Part shown: positions 8,503-16,546 of the stretch, piece by piece | How the letters are laid out: each line of letters opens with the position of its first letter | How positions within the stretch are numbered: position 1 is the first letter of the stretch | From: Haloarcula amylolytica JCM 13557 | GTDB lineage: Archaea; Halobacteriota; Halobacteria; Halobacteriales; Haloarculaceae | Reading direction: 5' to 3' | DNA length: 49,989 nucleotides | NCBI RefSeq assembly: GCF_000336615.1 | Contig: NZ_AOLW01000015.1 | Span: forward strand, 224-50,212 | Translations under genes and position numbers: made by a program | The notes under the pieces: generated by a model | What the model was told of the DNA's origin: nothing | Database searches by the model: none | The model's input: the letters and a program-made list of their open reading frames with translations, nothing else

Positions 8503-9129
8503 TTAAGTATTCCGCTTGGCGAGAACGTTCGCTATCTCGACGTATTTTGCCGCTGCCCGGTCCGATTCCAGCGGCTTCGACACCGACGGAACGTGAACCG
8601 TCTCTGGGCAGGACAGCAGTCGGGATGGGTCTACGGACCCGTCGCTGCCGACGAGGACCGTGAGCACGGGCGGTGCATCGAGCGCACGGGCCATCGCCGC
8701 CGTCTTGGCTGCGTCGGTGAGGCTCTGGCGGGTTGGTGCACTCACGAGCACCGTCCTGTCAGCCGCCCGCAGTGGCCGGGCGGCGTCCGGGCCAGCGCCG
8801 GCCGGACAGTCGAGTACCACCGGGCGATCACGTTGGGGCAGTGTGCCGATGGCATTGTCGACAGCGGCTTCGGTTGCGTCCTGACAGGGGAGTACGTCGA
8901 CGTTCTCGACGGCCGTGGCGCGCTTGGCAACCGTGGTCGGCTCAGCCGAGACCGTGATATCAGCGATTCCGGGCGTCGGATCGACGCCAGCGCGGCGGTG
9001 GAGGTTCGGCATGTCGCGGTCGGTGTCCACGACCAGCGACCGTCTGGTTGGCGTCCCCAGTGCCTGACCGACACCGAGGGCGATGGTCGTTTTGCCACAG
9101 CCACCCTTGCCGCCAGCGATTGCGAGCAT
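8503..9129 (-). CDS. MinD/ParA-like P-loop ATPase
   Basis: A 208-residue deviant-Walker ATPase: GGKGGCGKTTIALGVGQ (6-22), switch residues in VVDTDRDMPNL, and VLDCPAGAGPDAARPL for Walker B. MinD/ParA proteins dimerise on DNA or membrane to position cargo. A C-terminal amphipathic membrane helix is not obvious. The start at 9129 puts the P-loop at the very N-terminus, as in the family; an ATG at 9183 would add 18 residues. It is upstream of the P-loop-less KaiC-like gene, and the two probably share a transcript. Haloarchaea have many MinD paralogues, so the specific partner is unknown. Confidence 0.8.
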   Translation of the reverse strand: MLAIAGGKGGCGKTTIALGVGQALGTPTRRSLVVDTDRDMPNLHRRAGVDPTPGIADITVSAEPTTVAKRATAVENVDVLPCQDATEAAVDNAIGTLPQRDRPVVLDCPAGAGPDAARPLRAADRTVLVSAPTRQSLTDAAKTAAMARALDAPPVLTVLVGSDGSVDPSRLLSCPETVHVPSVSKPLESDRAAAKYVEIANVLAKRNT

Positions 9130-9388
9130 ACTGTGGATGGACCGTCTATCGGTTTTGAATCCTTGTACTGGAGTCGAGGACATTGACAGCCGAACTGGGC
9201 TGGAAGGACTGACTTACGTCGGTTGGCCGTTGCCTACTTTTATACGGTCGTTATATGCTGGACTTCCCTGGCCGTAGCAGGTCTCTGCTTTCGGTGGCGA
9301 TGGTCCCGACAATTGCCCCGTTCGAACTCGTTTCCATGTGTCTTGATAACGAGTGTGTAACAATACCTGAGACACCACTACGGGGTGT

Positions 9389-10321
9389 ATGGATAGTAGA
9401 CCGAACACGGCCCTTCAGCTATACAGCATCCGTACCCTGCCCGAGTCACTCCCTACAATCGTCCGGCGTGTCAGCGCCGCCGGCTACGACGGGGTCGAAT
9501 TCGCCGACCGGTTCCACGAGGAACCGCCCGAAGACGTCGCAGCGGCACTCGATGACGCCGACCTCGAACCAGTCGCCGTCCACACAGACCTCCCTGAAAT
9601 CGAGGCTGCGCTGGACGGCGAATCAGACCTGCTGGTTCGGTGTCGAACAGTGGGATGTGACACACTCGTTGTCCCACATCTCCCGGCGTCCGCGCTTCGA
9701 ACCCGGAGCGATGTCCGTTCGCTCTCCCACCGATTCCGCGACGCAGCGGCCCGCCTCGAAGAGCGTGACATGTGCCTCGGGTATCATACCGGTCGGCGGG
9801 CGTTCCACCCCTTCCTTCCGGACGCGGCGGGAAAAATCGTCGAGGAAACGCCAATACCCGAAGCCGTCGGGCGGTATACACACCAGTTGCTGAATAGACT
9901 TCGGGCACCCGAATCGGCGACGATACCGAACGAGACTCCCATGTGGAACCTCGTCGCTCGGACCGCTCCGGCGGAAGTCACGTTTGAACCGGAGGTCGCA
10001 GAAATCCGCGAAGCCGGCTACGACCCGACCGTGCTCTTCTCACTCTGTGGCGACCGTATCGATATGGTACACCTCCGGGACGTAGCCTCGGCTGGACCGT
10101 TGCAGGGCTACGAGGATGTCCCACACGGAGATGGGCTCGTGGATATGGACGCGGTTCTGGACGCCGCGACTGACGCCGGCGTCGACTGGGTGATATACGA
10201 GAACGAACTCGACAGCGACCCGGAAGCGAAGATCGATCACGGGGCGGCCACGCTGGAGCGCCTCCTCGACGGAAGTGGCTCTTCGCGGAGTCCCACACGG
10301 ATTCCTGCTACGAGTTCTTGA
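9389..10321 (+). CDS. Sugar phosphate isomerase/epimerase-like TIM barrel
   Basis: A 310-residue protein of the xylose-isomerase-like TIM-barrel superfamily: QLYSIRTLPESLPTIVRRVSAAGYDGVEF at the N-terminus, VAVHTDLPEIE, LGYHTGRRAF, then DMVHLRDV and WVIYENELDSDPE with the metal-binding His and Glu of this fold. Such enzymes isomerise or epimerise sugars or inositols; the substrate is not visible. The last 15 residues are Ser-rich and look unstructured. The FG-GAP gene follows on the same strand, and the two may form one transcript. The 259 bases upstream (9130-9388) hold TATA-like elements (tttata at 9238) but no gene. Confidence 0.75.
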   Translation: MDSRPNTALQLYSIRTLPESLPTIVRRVSAAGYDGVEFADRFHEEPPEDVAAALDDADLEPVAVHTDLPEIEAALDGESDLLVRCRTVGCDTLVVPHLPASALRTRSDVRSLSHRFRDAAARLEERDMCLGYHTGRRAFHPFLPDAAGKIVEETPIPEAVGRYTHQLLNRLRAPESATIPNETPMWNLVARTAPAEVTFEPEVAEIREAGYDPTVLFSLCGDRIDMVHLRDVASAGPLQGYEDVPHGDGLVDMDAVLDAATDAGVDWVIYENELDSDPEAKIDHGAATLERLLDGSGSSRSPTRIPATSS

Positions 10322-10381
10322 TCGCCGTTGGTCGGTGTTAGCCCGGCCATAACAATAGCGATACACCCGAACGGCTGGGAC

Positions 10382-11518
10382 ATGAACCTCCATCACGAGC
10401 GCATCGAAGCCTCGCCGCCGGCGAGCACGATGAGCTTCTGTCTCACGACCGACCTCACGGGAAACGGTCGACCGGACGTCATCGTCGGGGCGCTCGGCGA
10501 CGAGCACGAGGTCCAGTTCCCGCTGGTCGATACGTCAGTCGACTTGCTGTCCGTGTTCGGCATGGGGCCGCTGGCCCGCTGGCTCCAGACGAACGTGTTC
10601 TGGTACGAAAACCCCGGCTGGGAGCGCCACGACGTCGCCAGCGCACCCGAACTCTCCGTCGGTGGCTCGCTTGGCGATATAACGGGGAACGGCCGCCCGG
10701 ACATGGTCGCCGGCCAGAACATTCACCAGCACAAGCTGTGGTGGTTCGAAATACCGGACGACCCGCGAAAGCAGTGGACGCGCCGGCTCATCACCGACGA
10801 CTTCGAGAAGTATCACGACACCGCGGTGGCGGACGTGGACGGCGACGGACAGAACGAGGTCGTCGGGCTGTCTCAGGAGTCCGAAACGGTGTTCTACTAC
10901 GATATCCCTGAGGACCCAACGCGTGAACCGTGGCCGGTGGCGAACCGACACGTTGTCGCCGAGGATATCGACGTCGAGGGCGTCGCCGTCGAGGATGTCG
11001 ACGGGGACGGCGAGGTCGAAATCATCGCCGGCCCCAACGTCTTCCATCGGACGACCGACGGCTGGGACCGGGAGTCTATCGCCGAGGACTGGCAGTGTAC
11101 CCGCGTCGCTATCGAGGACGTCGACGGCGATGGGGACTTGGAAATAATTCTCGTCGAGGGCGACGAACCGTATCTCGACGACCGCCCGGCCAGGCTGGGC
11201 GTGTTCGACCCGCCCGAGTGGGACCTGACGCTGCTGCACGACGACCTCTCGAACCCGCACAGCCTCGACGTAGCGGACTTCGACGGCGACGGCAATCCCG
11301 ACATCTTCGTCGCGGAAATGGGGCTAGAGGACGGACACGAACCGCGACAGTTCGTGTTCCACAACGACGGGGCGGGGAACTTCGAGCAGAAAGAACTGGG
11401 AACCGGCATCCCCACCCACGAAGCGAAGGTCGTCGACCTCGATGGCGACGGTCTCCCCGACATCGTCGGCAAGGCATACACCGAGCCCCGCGTCGACGTC
11501 TGGCAGAGCAATCCCTGA
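10382..11518 (+). CDS. FG-GAP/VCBS repeat protein
   Basis: A 378-residue predicted beta-propeller built of about seven FG-GAP-like repeats. Calcium-type loops are clear in DVDGDGQNEVVG, DVDGDGEVEIIAG, DVDGDGDLEIIL, DFDGDGNPDIFVA and DLDGDGLPDIVG. Such propellers are usually secreted or surface-bound, but here the ATG at 10382 gives MNLHHERIEASPP with no signal peptide or Tat motif; an upstream TTG at 10328 would not add one either. It may be cytoplasmic, perhaps with the isomerase-like protein encoded 60 bases upstream. Function unknown. Confidence 0.8.
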   Translation: MNLHHERIEASPPASTMSFCLTTDLTGNGRPDVIVGALGDEHEVQFPLVDTSVDLLSVFGMGPLARWLQTNVFWYENPGWERHDVASAPELSVGGSLGDITGNGRPDMVAGQNIHQHKLWWFEIPDDPRKQWTRRLITDDFEKYHDTAVADVDGDGQNEVVGLSQESETVFYYDIPEDPTREPWPVANRHVVAEDIDVEGVAVEDVDGDGEVEIIAGPNVFHRTTDGWDRESIAEDWQCTRVAIEDVDGDGDLEIILVEGDEPYLDDRPARLGVFDPPEWDLTLLHDDLSNPHSLDVADFDGDGNPDIFVAEMGLEDGHEPRQFVFHNDGAGNFEQKELGTGIPTHEAKVVDLDGDGLPDIVGKAYTEPRVDVWQSNP

Positions 11519-11540
11519 CGAGGCGCCTCGTCGTGTTATT
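11517..11540 (+). terminator. Palindrome with T-rich tail at the FG-GAP stop codon
   Basis: The 16-base palindrome gacgaggcgcctcgtc (11517-11532) overlaps the stop codon of the FG-GAP gene and is followed by gtgttatttt. This is a plausible terminator between that gene and pyrB. The rest of the gap up to 11676 holds no gene that I can see. Confidence 0.5.
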
Positions 11541-11676
11541 TTGGCCGCTACGCTCCCTCTGGCCTTGCTTTCGAACCCAGCGACGATGTTCCCGAAGCCG
11601 AACCTGACGATGTAAGTGACCGTTCAATTCCCGTGTCGGGGGATTCAAGACCGTCCGGAGCGCGGTATCGAGTGAA

Positions 11677-12591
11677 ATGCGGCACGACCACATCATCAGC
11701 GCGAAACAACTCTCGCGGGGCGACATCGAGACGGTGCTCGACCACGCGGCCGACATCGCGGCTGACCCGGGAGCGTTCGCGGATCGGCACAGCGACACGC
11801 TGCTTGGCCTCCTCTTTTTCGAGCCGAGCACCCGGACGAAGATGAGCTTCACTACGGCGATGAAACGCCTCGGCGGCGACATCGTCGACATGGGCTCTGT
11901 CGAGTCCTCCAGCGTGAAGAAAGGCGAGTCACTGGCCGACACTGTCCGCGTCGTCGAGGGGTACACCGACGCGCTCGTGCTCCGGCACCCCATGGAGGGC
12001 TCCGCGAAGATGGCGAGCGAGTTCGTCGACGTGCCGCTCGTCAACGCCGGCGACGGGGCCGGTCAGCACCCGACACAGACGCTGCTCGACCTCTACACGA
12101 TCCGTGAGAACGCGGGCTTTGAGGACCTGACTATCGGCATCATGGGCGACCTGAAGTACGGTCGGACGGTCCACTCGCTGGCCCACGCGCTCACGACCGT
12201 CGACGCCAGGCAGCACTTCATCAGCCCCGAGTCACTCCAGCTTCCGCGGTCGGTCCGGTACGACCTCCACGAGGCCGGCGCGGGCATCCGCGAGCACACC
12301 GACCTCGACGAGATTCTCCCCGACCTGGACGTGCTCTACGTGACACGTATCCAGGCCGAGCGGTTCCCCGACGAGAGCGAGTACCGCGAAGTCGCCGGCC
12401 AGTACCAGATCGACGCCGACACGCTGGACGCGGCCAAGGACGACCTGACCGTGATGCACCCGCTCCCGCGCGTCGACGAGATCGCCCACGACGTCGACGA
12501 GACCACCCACGCACAGTACTTCCAGCAGGCCCACAACGGCGTCCCCGTACGGATGGCGCTGCTCGACCTGATGCTCGGAGGCGACCAATGA
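11677..12591 (+). CDS. pyrB: Aspartate carbamoyltransferase, catalytic chain
   Basis: A 304-residue catalytic subunit that joins carbamoyl phosphate and aspartate in the committed step of pyrimidine synthesis. It has the carbamoyl-phosphate loop [12 protein letters not shown] (48-59), [12 protein letters not shown] and the aspartate-binding [10 protein letters not shown]. The stop overlaps the pyrI start (ATGA), so the two chains are made by coupled translation, fitting a PyrB-PyrI holoenzyme. The upstream box attcaaga at about 11642 is weak. No other pyrimidine genes are nearby. Confidence 0.97.
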   Translation: MRHDHIISAKQLSRGDIETVLDHAADIAADPGAFADRHSDTLLGLLFFEPSTRTKMSFTTAMKRLGGDIVDMGSVESSSVKKGESLADTVRVVEGYTDALVLRHPMEGSAKMASEFVDVPLVNAGDGAGQHPTQTLLDLYTIRENAGFEDLTIGIMGDLKYGRTVHSLAHALTTVDARQHFISPESLQLPRSVRYDLHEAGAGIREHTDLDEILPDLDVLYVTRIQAERFPDESEYREVAGQYQIDADTLDAAKDDLTVMHPLPRVDEIAHDVDETTHAQYFQQAHNGVPVRMALLDLMLGGDQ

Positions 12592-13055
12592 GCGACAACG
12601 ACCAGCAACTCCGCGTCTCGAAGATCCAGAACGGCACCGTCATCGACCACATCGCGGGCGGGCAGGCGCTGAACGTCCTCGCAATCTTGGGTATCGACGG
12701 GACCAGCGGCGACTCCGTCTCCGTCGCGATGAACATGCCTTCCGACCGTCTGGGGCACAAAGATGTCGTCAAAGTCGAGGGCCGCGAACTCTCCCAGGAC
12801 GAGGTCGACGTGCTCTCGCTCATCGCCCCCGCGGCGACGATCAACATCATCCGTGACTACGATGTCGTCGAGAAGCGCCGCGTCGAGCGGCCCTCGGTCG
12901 TCGAGGGCGTCCTCGAGTGTCCGAACCACAACTGCATCACGACCGAAGCCGAACCCGTCGACTCGCGCTTCGCCGTCGGCGACGACGGCGTCCGCTGTGA
13001 GTACTGCGATACAATCATCCGCGACGACCTGCCGGCACACATCCTCGCGGAGTAA
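12588..13055 (+). CDS. pyrI: Aspartate carbamoyltransferase, regulatory chain
   Basis: A 155-residue regulatory subunit with an N-terminal allosteric nucleotide domain ([11 protein letters not shown], with the conserved hydrophobic core) and a C-terminal zinc domain. The four zinc cysteines are C111, C116, C137 and C140 (ECPNHNC and CEYC). It binds CTP/ATP and links catalytic trimers. It overlaps pyrB by four bases and is convergent with the DUF58 gene 21 bases further on. Confidence 0.97.
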   Translation: MSDNDQQLRVSKIQNGTVIDHIAGGQALNVLAILGIDGTSGDSVSVAMNMPSDRLGHKDVVKVEGRELSQDEVDVLSLIAPAATINIIRDYDVVEKRRVERPSVVEGVLECPNHNCITTEAEPVDSRFAVGDDGVRCEYCDTIIRDDLPAHILAE

Positions 13056-13076
13056 GCCGACCCTGCCGCCGTCTGG

Positions 13077-13958
13077 CTACTGTAACCAGATGCTCGCAAA
13101 CGAGTCGAAGTAGTCTTCGCCGGTATCGACCAGTACGTGGTCCGCGCCGAGTGCAGTGACGCGATTCGATACCGAATCGATGTGTGCGTCGAGCCGCGAC
13201 TGGTACGTTTCGGCCAGTGAGCCGCTGAAATACGACCGGCGCGTCTCGTCGCTTTCGGGGTCGGCGAACAACACGTCGCCGACGACGCCGGGGTCCCGTT
13301 CTGCTGGGGCGACCACGCGGACCAGCAGCACGTCGGCGTCGTTGCGTGCGAGCGCGGCGATGCCCGATTCGAGTTGCTCCGGCTCGGCCAAGCAGTCGCT
13401 GAACACGACGACGAGCGAGCGCGAGCGGATGCGTTCGGCGTAGGCCTCCAGCGCGGATTCGAAATCGGCCGTCCCGTCGGGCGTTACCTCGTTCAACTGG
13501 TCGATGAGCGAGAGGAGTTCCCCCCGGTTCGATTGTCCAGTGTCGATCCGGTTCACCCGGTCGCGGAACGTACAGAACTGGAAGTCGTTGTTCTCCTCGG
13601 CAGTGAGGTAGGCGAAGCCGAGCCCGAGCTTGGCGGCGTACTCGAACTTGTGACTCGCCGCGTCGCCGTAGTCCATCGACGCGCTCGTGTCGACGAGCAG
13701 GTGGACGGTCAGGCTCCGCTCTTCCTCGTACTGCTTGATGAAGTACTCCTCCGTCCGGGCGAACAGTTTCCAGTCGATACGCCGCGTGTCGTCCCCCGGC
13801 GAGTAGCGACGGTAGTCGCTGAACGTGAGCCCTTCGCCGACACGCGGGGACTGCTGGTCGCCCTGCCGAATCGAGGTCGTCTGGCGGTTCAGCGCGGCGG
13901 TGAACCGGCCGAGTTCGTCCAGAAAATCCGGTTCGATAGTCACGGCTGTCCCTCCCAC
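13077..13958 (-). CDS. DUF58 protein (VWA-like), partner of MoxR
   Basis: A 293-residue DUF58 protein. It has the family signature RRYSPGDDTRRIDWKLFART and a von Willebrand A-like domain with the MIDAS motif DTSASMD in HLLVDTSASMDYGD. DUF58 proteins almost always pair with MoxR ATPases and are thought to help metal-dependent maturation or assembly of complexes. The start is uncertain: GTG at 13958 or GTG at 13943 (VTIEPDFLDEL). It is the last gene of a six-gene minus-strand cluster and lies 34 bases after moxR. Confidence 0.85.
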   Translation of the reverse strand: MGGTAVTIEPDFLDELGRFTAALNRQTTSIRQGDQQSPRVGEGLTFSDYRRYSPGDDTRRIDWKLFARTEEYFIKQYEEERSLTVHLLVDTSASMDYGDAASHKFEYAAKLGLGFAYLTAEENNDFQFCTFRDRVNRIDTGQSNRGELLSLIDQLNEVTPDGTADFESALEAYAERIRSRSLVVVFSDCLAEPEQLESGIAALARNDADVLLVRVVAPAERDPGVVGDVLFADPESDETRRSYFSGSLAETYQSRLDAHIDSVSNRVTALGADHVLVDTGEDYFDSFASIWLQ

Positions 13959-13992
13959 GGGTCCGCCCGCCAGATTGCGTGCGTCGGGTGAC

Positions 13993-14934
13993 TCATTCCA
14001 GCAGGTCCGCGATGAGGTCGTCCGCCGTCCGGCCCGCCCGCTCGGCCCGGAAGTCCACGATAATCCGGTGCCGGAGGACGGGCGCGGCCAGCGCCTCGAT
14101 ATCCTCGCCCGTGACGTGCGAGCGGCCGTGGAGGAACGCCCGCGCCTTCGCCGTCTGGACGAGCGCCATGCTCGCCCGCGGACTGGCCCCGAACTCGATG
14201 TCGTCGGCCTCGCGCGTCCGGCGCACGAGCTGGACCGCCCGGTCGCGCAGGTCGTCGGCGATGGGCATTTCGCGGACCAGTTGCTGGATTTCCTGTATCT
14301 CTGGGCGGGTGAGCGAGCGCTTGACGGGGACCTGCTCCGCGCCGGCGGTGTACATGTCGACGATGGTCCGCTCTTCCTCGTAGTCGGGGTAGTCGACCAG
14401 CAGTTTCAGCATGAAGCGGTCGGTCTGGGCCTCCGGGAGCGCGTAGGTCCCCGACTGGTCGATGGGGTTCTGTGTCGCCAGGATAAAGAACGGCCGCGGC
14501 AGTTCGTAGGTCTCGCCCGCGGCGGTCACCTGTTTCTCCTGCATCGCTTCCAGCAGCGCGGCCTGTGTCTTCGGCGTCGCGCGGTTGATCTCGTCGGCCA
14601 GCACGACGTTGGCGAACACCGGCCCTTTCTCGAAGACGAACTCGCGGCCGCTGTCGGTTTCGCGGATGATCTCGGTCCCCGTGATGTCGGAGGGCATCAG
14701 GTCGGGCGTGTTCTGAATGCGGGAGAACTGGAGGTCGGTCACCTCCGCGACGGTCCGGACCATCGTCGTCTTCCCCAGTCCCGGGTTCGATTCGAGCAGG
14801 GCGTTGCCGTCGGCCAGGATACAGATGAGCAGTTGCTCCAGTACCTCCTCCTGACCGACGATCCGCGTGCCGATCTGTTCGCGTGCGTTCGCGATCTTCT
14901 GCTGTAGTTCGTCGATGTCGTGCTCTGAGCTCAT
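13993..14934 (-). CDS. moxR: MoxR-family AAA+ ATPase
   Basis: A 313-residue AAA+ ATPase of the MoxR/RavA group: Walker A in NPGLGKTT (50-57), Walker B in VVLADEIN (110-117), sensor 1 in LATQNPIDQSGTYALPEAQ, and a C-terminal lid with GASPRASMAL. MoxR ATPases act as chaperones that insert metals or remodel VWA-protein partners. Its start overlaps the stop of the upstream membrane-protein gene by four bases, and the DUF58 gene follows, so the cluster is translationally coupled. Confidence 0.95.
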   Translation of the reverse strand: MSSEHDIDELQQKIANAREQIGTRIVGQEEVLEQLLICILADGNALLESNPGLGKTTMVRTVAEVTDLQFSRIQNTPDLMPSDITGTEIIRETDSGREFVFEKGPVFANVVLADEINRATPKTQAALLEAMQEKQVTAAGETYELPRPFFILATQNPIDQSGTYALPEAQTDRFMLKLLVDYPDYEEERTIVDMYTAGAEQVPVKRSLTRPEIQEIQQLVREMPIADDLRDRAVQLVRRTREADDIEFGASPRASMALVQTAKARAFLHGRSHVTGEDIEALAAPVLRHRIIVDFRAERAGRTADDLIADLLE

Positions 14935-15887
14935 GGGTCGGTGTCCTCGTCGTCCGTGTCTTGCTCTCGGATCCTGAGATTGTACTCGCGGATGAGGTCC
15001 GCGTCCTCGACGTCTTCCTGGCCGGCGAACCCGGCCTGCTGGCTGTCGACTGTGCCACTTCCACTTCCCGGCCCCCCGGTGTCCGACGACGACGGGAACG
15101 ACTGGCTCCGGTCGATTTCCTCGTCGCCGCCCGTCGAATCAATCTCGGCGGTGAGGTTCTCGTCGCCCGCCTGCACGTCCTCGCTGTCGCCGAGTATCGC
15201 GTCGCCGTCTTCGAGCCCCTCGTACTCGCTGGGCCGGTCGTTCGGCGACTCCGTCTCGACCGGGTCGCGGTCGAGTAGGCCGATGTCGACGACAGCCACT
15301 TGGACCGTCGCCAGGCTCAGCAGGACGATGACGATGAGCGTCCCGATAAGCCGCCGGCTGTCGACGAGGGCGACGCTCGAACTCCGTTTCAGGCCCGCAA
15401 GCACGTCCTCGTAGAGCCGGGTCGCCATCCGCGTTTCAGCCCCGTCCTCGACCGCGTCCCGCGCCGTTCGGAGCGCGTCGGTGACGTTCGCGTTCGCCGC
15501 CTCGAACTGCTCGACGAGTGGCTGTCGGACCCGGTACAGATACTCGCCGACGAACCAGAGCGCGCCGACGACAATGCCGACGACTGCGCCCGTCGGGAAC
15601 GATAGCGCAGGTATCGAGCGGCCGACAGCCGCCCCGACCGGGTCCGTCACCGCCGTCGGAACTGACAGCTGTGTCGGGAGTTCAGTCGGCGAGAGGACAG
15701 TCAGGAAGATGTTCACCAGGAGAAAGACCAACACCGCGTCGACGATGGCGTAGATGAACGCCGCCTTCTTGCCCTCGCGTCTGACCTCGGCGATGGCGTC
15801 GGCCATGCGTTCGCGTGCCTGTGCCCGTCCGTTTTCAGGCGGCTCTTCGTCGCCGTTTTCTCCGGTATCTGTGTCGGGGTCGTCCAT
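14931..15887 (-). CDS. Membrane protein of the MoxR/VWA cluster
   Basis: A 318-residue protein of unknown function. It begins with an acidic stretch, then has predicted membrane helices at about 43-64 (AFIYAIVDAVLVFLLVNIFL), 93-112 and 182-203 (LIGTLIVIVLLSLATVQVAV), with a soluble loop between the last two. The C-terminal 110 residues are Asp/Glu/Ser/Gly-rich and probably disordered. No family recognised with certainty. It overlaps moxR by four bases and the coiled-coil gene by one. Its place suggests a membrane anchor for the MoxR/VWA complex; this is inference. Confidence 0.75.
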   Translation of the reverse strand: MDDPDTDTGENGDEEPPENGRAQARERMADAIAEVRREGKKAAFIYAIVDAVLVFLLVNIFLTVLSPTELPTQLSVPTAVTDPVGAAVGRSIPALSFPTGAVVGIVVGALWFVGEYLYRVRQPLVEQFEAANANVTDALRTARDAVEDGAETRMATRLYEDVLAGLKRSSSVALVDSRRLIGTLIVIVLLSLATVQVAVVDIGLLDRDPVETESPNDRPSEYEGLEDGDAILGDSEDVQAGDENLTAEIDSTGGDEEIDRSQSFPSSSDTGGPGSGSGTVDSQQAGFAGQEDVEDADLIREYNLRIREQDTDDEDTDP

Positions 15888-16546
15888 CAGTAGTCCTCGC
15901 AGGTCGGGTCCGGTGTCTCCATCCTGTTACAGATGGTCTCGATATCGTCTCTCAGCGCTTCGTTCTGATTTTCGAGTTCATTGATCTCGCTTTCGAGGGT
16001 GTCGATCCGCGATTCCAGGCTGTCGATATCGTCCTGCAGGTCGGATACCTGCTCCTCCAGTTCGTTGCGTTCGTCCTCTAACTCCTCATTATCCGCCTCC
16101 AGATCGCCGATTGTCGTTTCGAGGTCATCGACTTCGTCCTCGAGAGTGTCGCGCTCGTCCCGAAGGTCGTCGACTGTCCCCTCCAGTTCATCGACGCGGC
16201 CCTCGCTCTGGCGGAGCGACTGCCGGGTCTCTGCCAACTGGCTTTCCGTGGCGTTCAACTGCGACTCCGTCTGATTCAGATTGGTTGCGACTTGATCGAC
16301 GTCTTCCGACCGCGTCTCCAACTGCTCCTGGAGTTCGTCGACACGGGTTTGTGTGGATTCCAGTTCGCTCCTGGTGTCGTCTAGGTTCCCCCGAAGCTCG
16401 GCGTTTTCCTGTCTGAGCTCCTGATTCTGCGAGCGAAGCTCGCTCGCGGAGTCCTGGTACAGCACCGTCGTTCCGCCGGTACCGACCATCGAGAGGACGA
16501 CGAACACCACAAGCCCGAGGTTAATCCGGCGGCCGATCGCGCTCAC
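15887..16546 (-). CDS. Membrane-anchored coiled-coil protein
   Basis: A 219-residue protein with one N-terminal membrane helix (about 9-30, LGLVVFVVLSMVGTGGTTVL) followed by an almost unbroken heptad-like coiled coil (about 32-205) rich in Glu, Leu, Asp and Arg. The last residues include two cysteines (CNRMETPDPTCEDY). The N-in topology would place the coiled coil outside the cell. No enzyme motif. It overlaps the VWA gene upstream and the membrane-protein gene downstream, so it belongs to the cluster. It could be a spacer, tether or sensor. Confidence 0.8.
   Translation of the reverse strand: MSAIGRRINLGLVVFVVLSMVGTGGTTVLYQDSASELRSQNQELRQENAELRGNLDDTRSELESTQTRVDELQEQLETRSEDVDQVATNLNQTESQLNATESQLAETRQSLRQSEGRVDELEGTVDDLRDERDTLEDEVDDLETTIGDLEADNEELEDERNELEEQVSDLQDDIDSLESRIDTLESEINELENQNEALRDDIETICNRMETPDPTCEDY

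Noticed and set aside
11600..11660. T-arm-like text (gttcaattcccgtg) suggesting a tRNA
   Set aside because: No matching acceptor, D or anticodon arms can be built around it.
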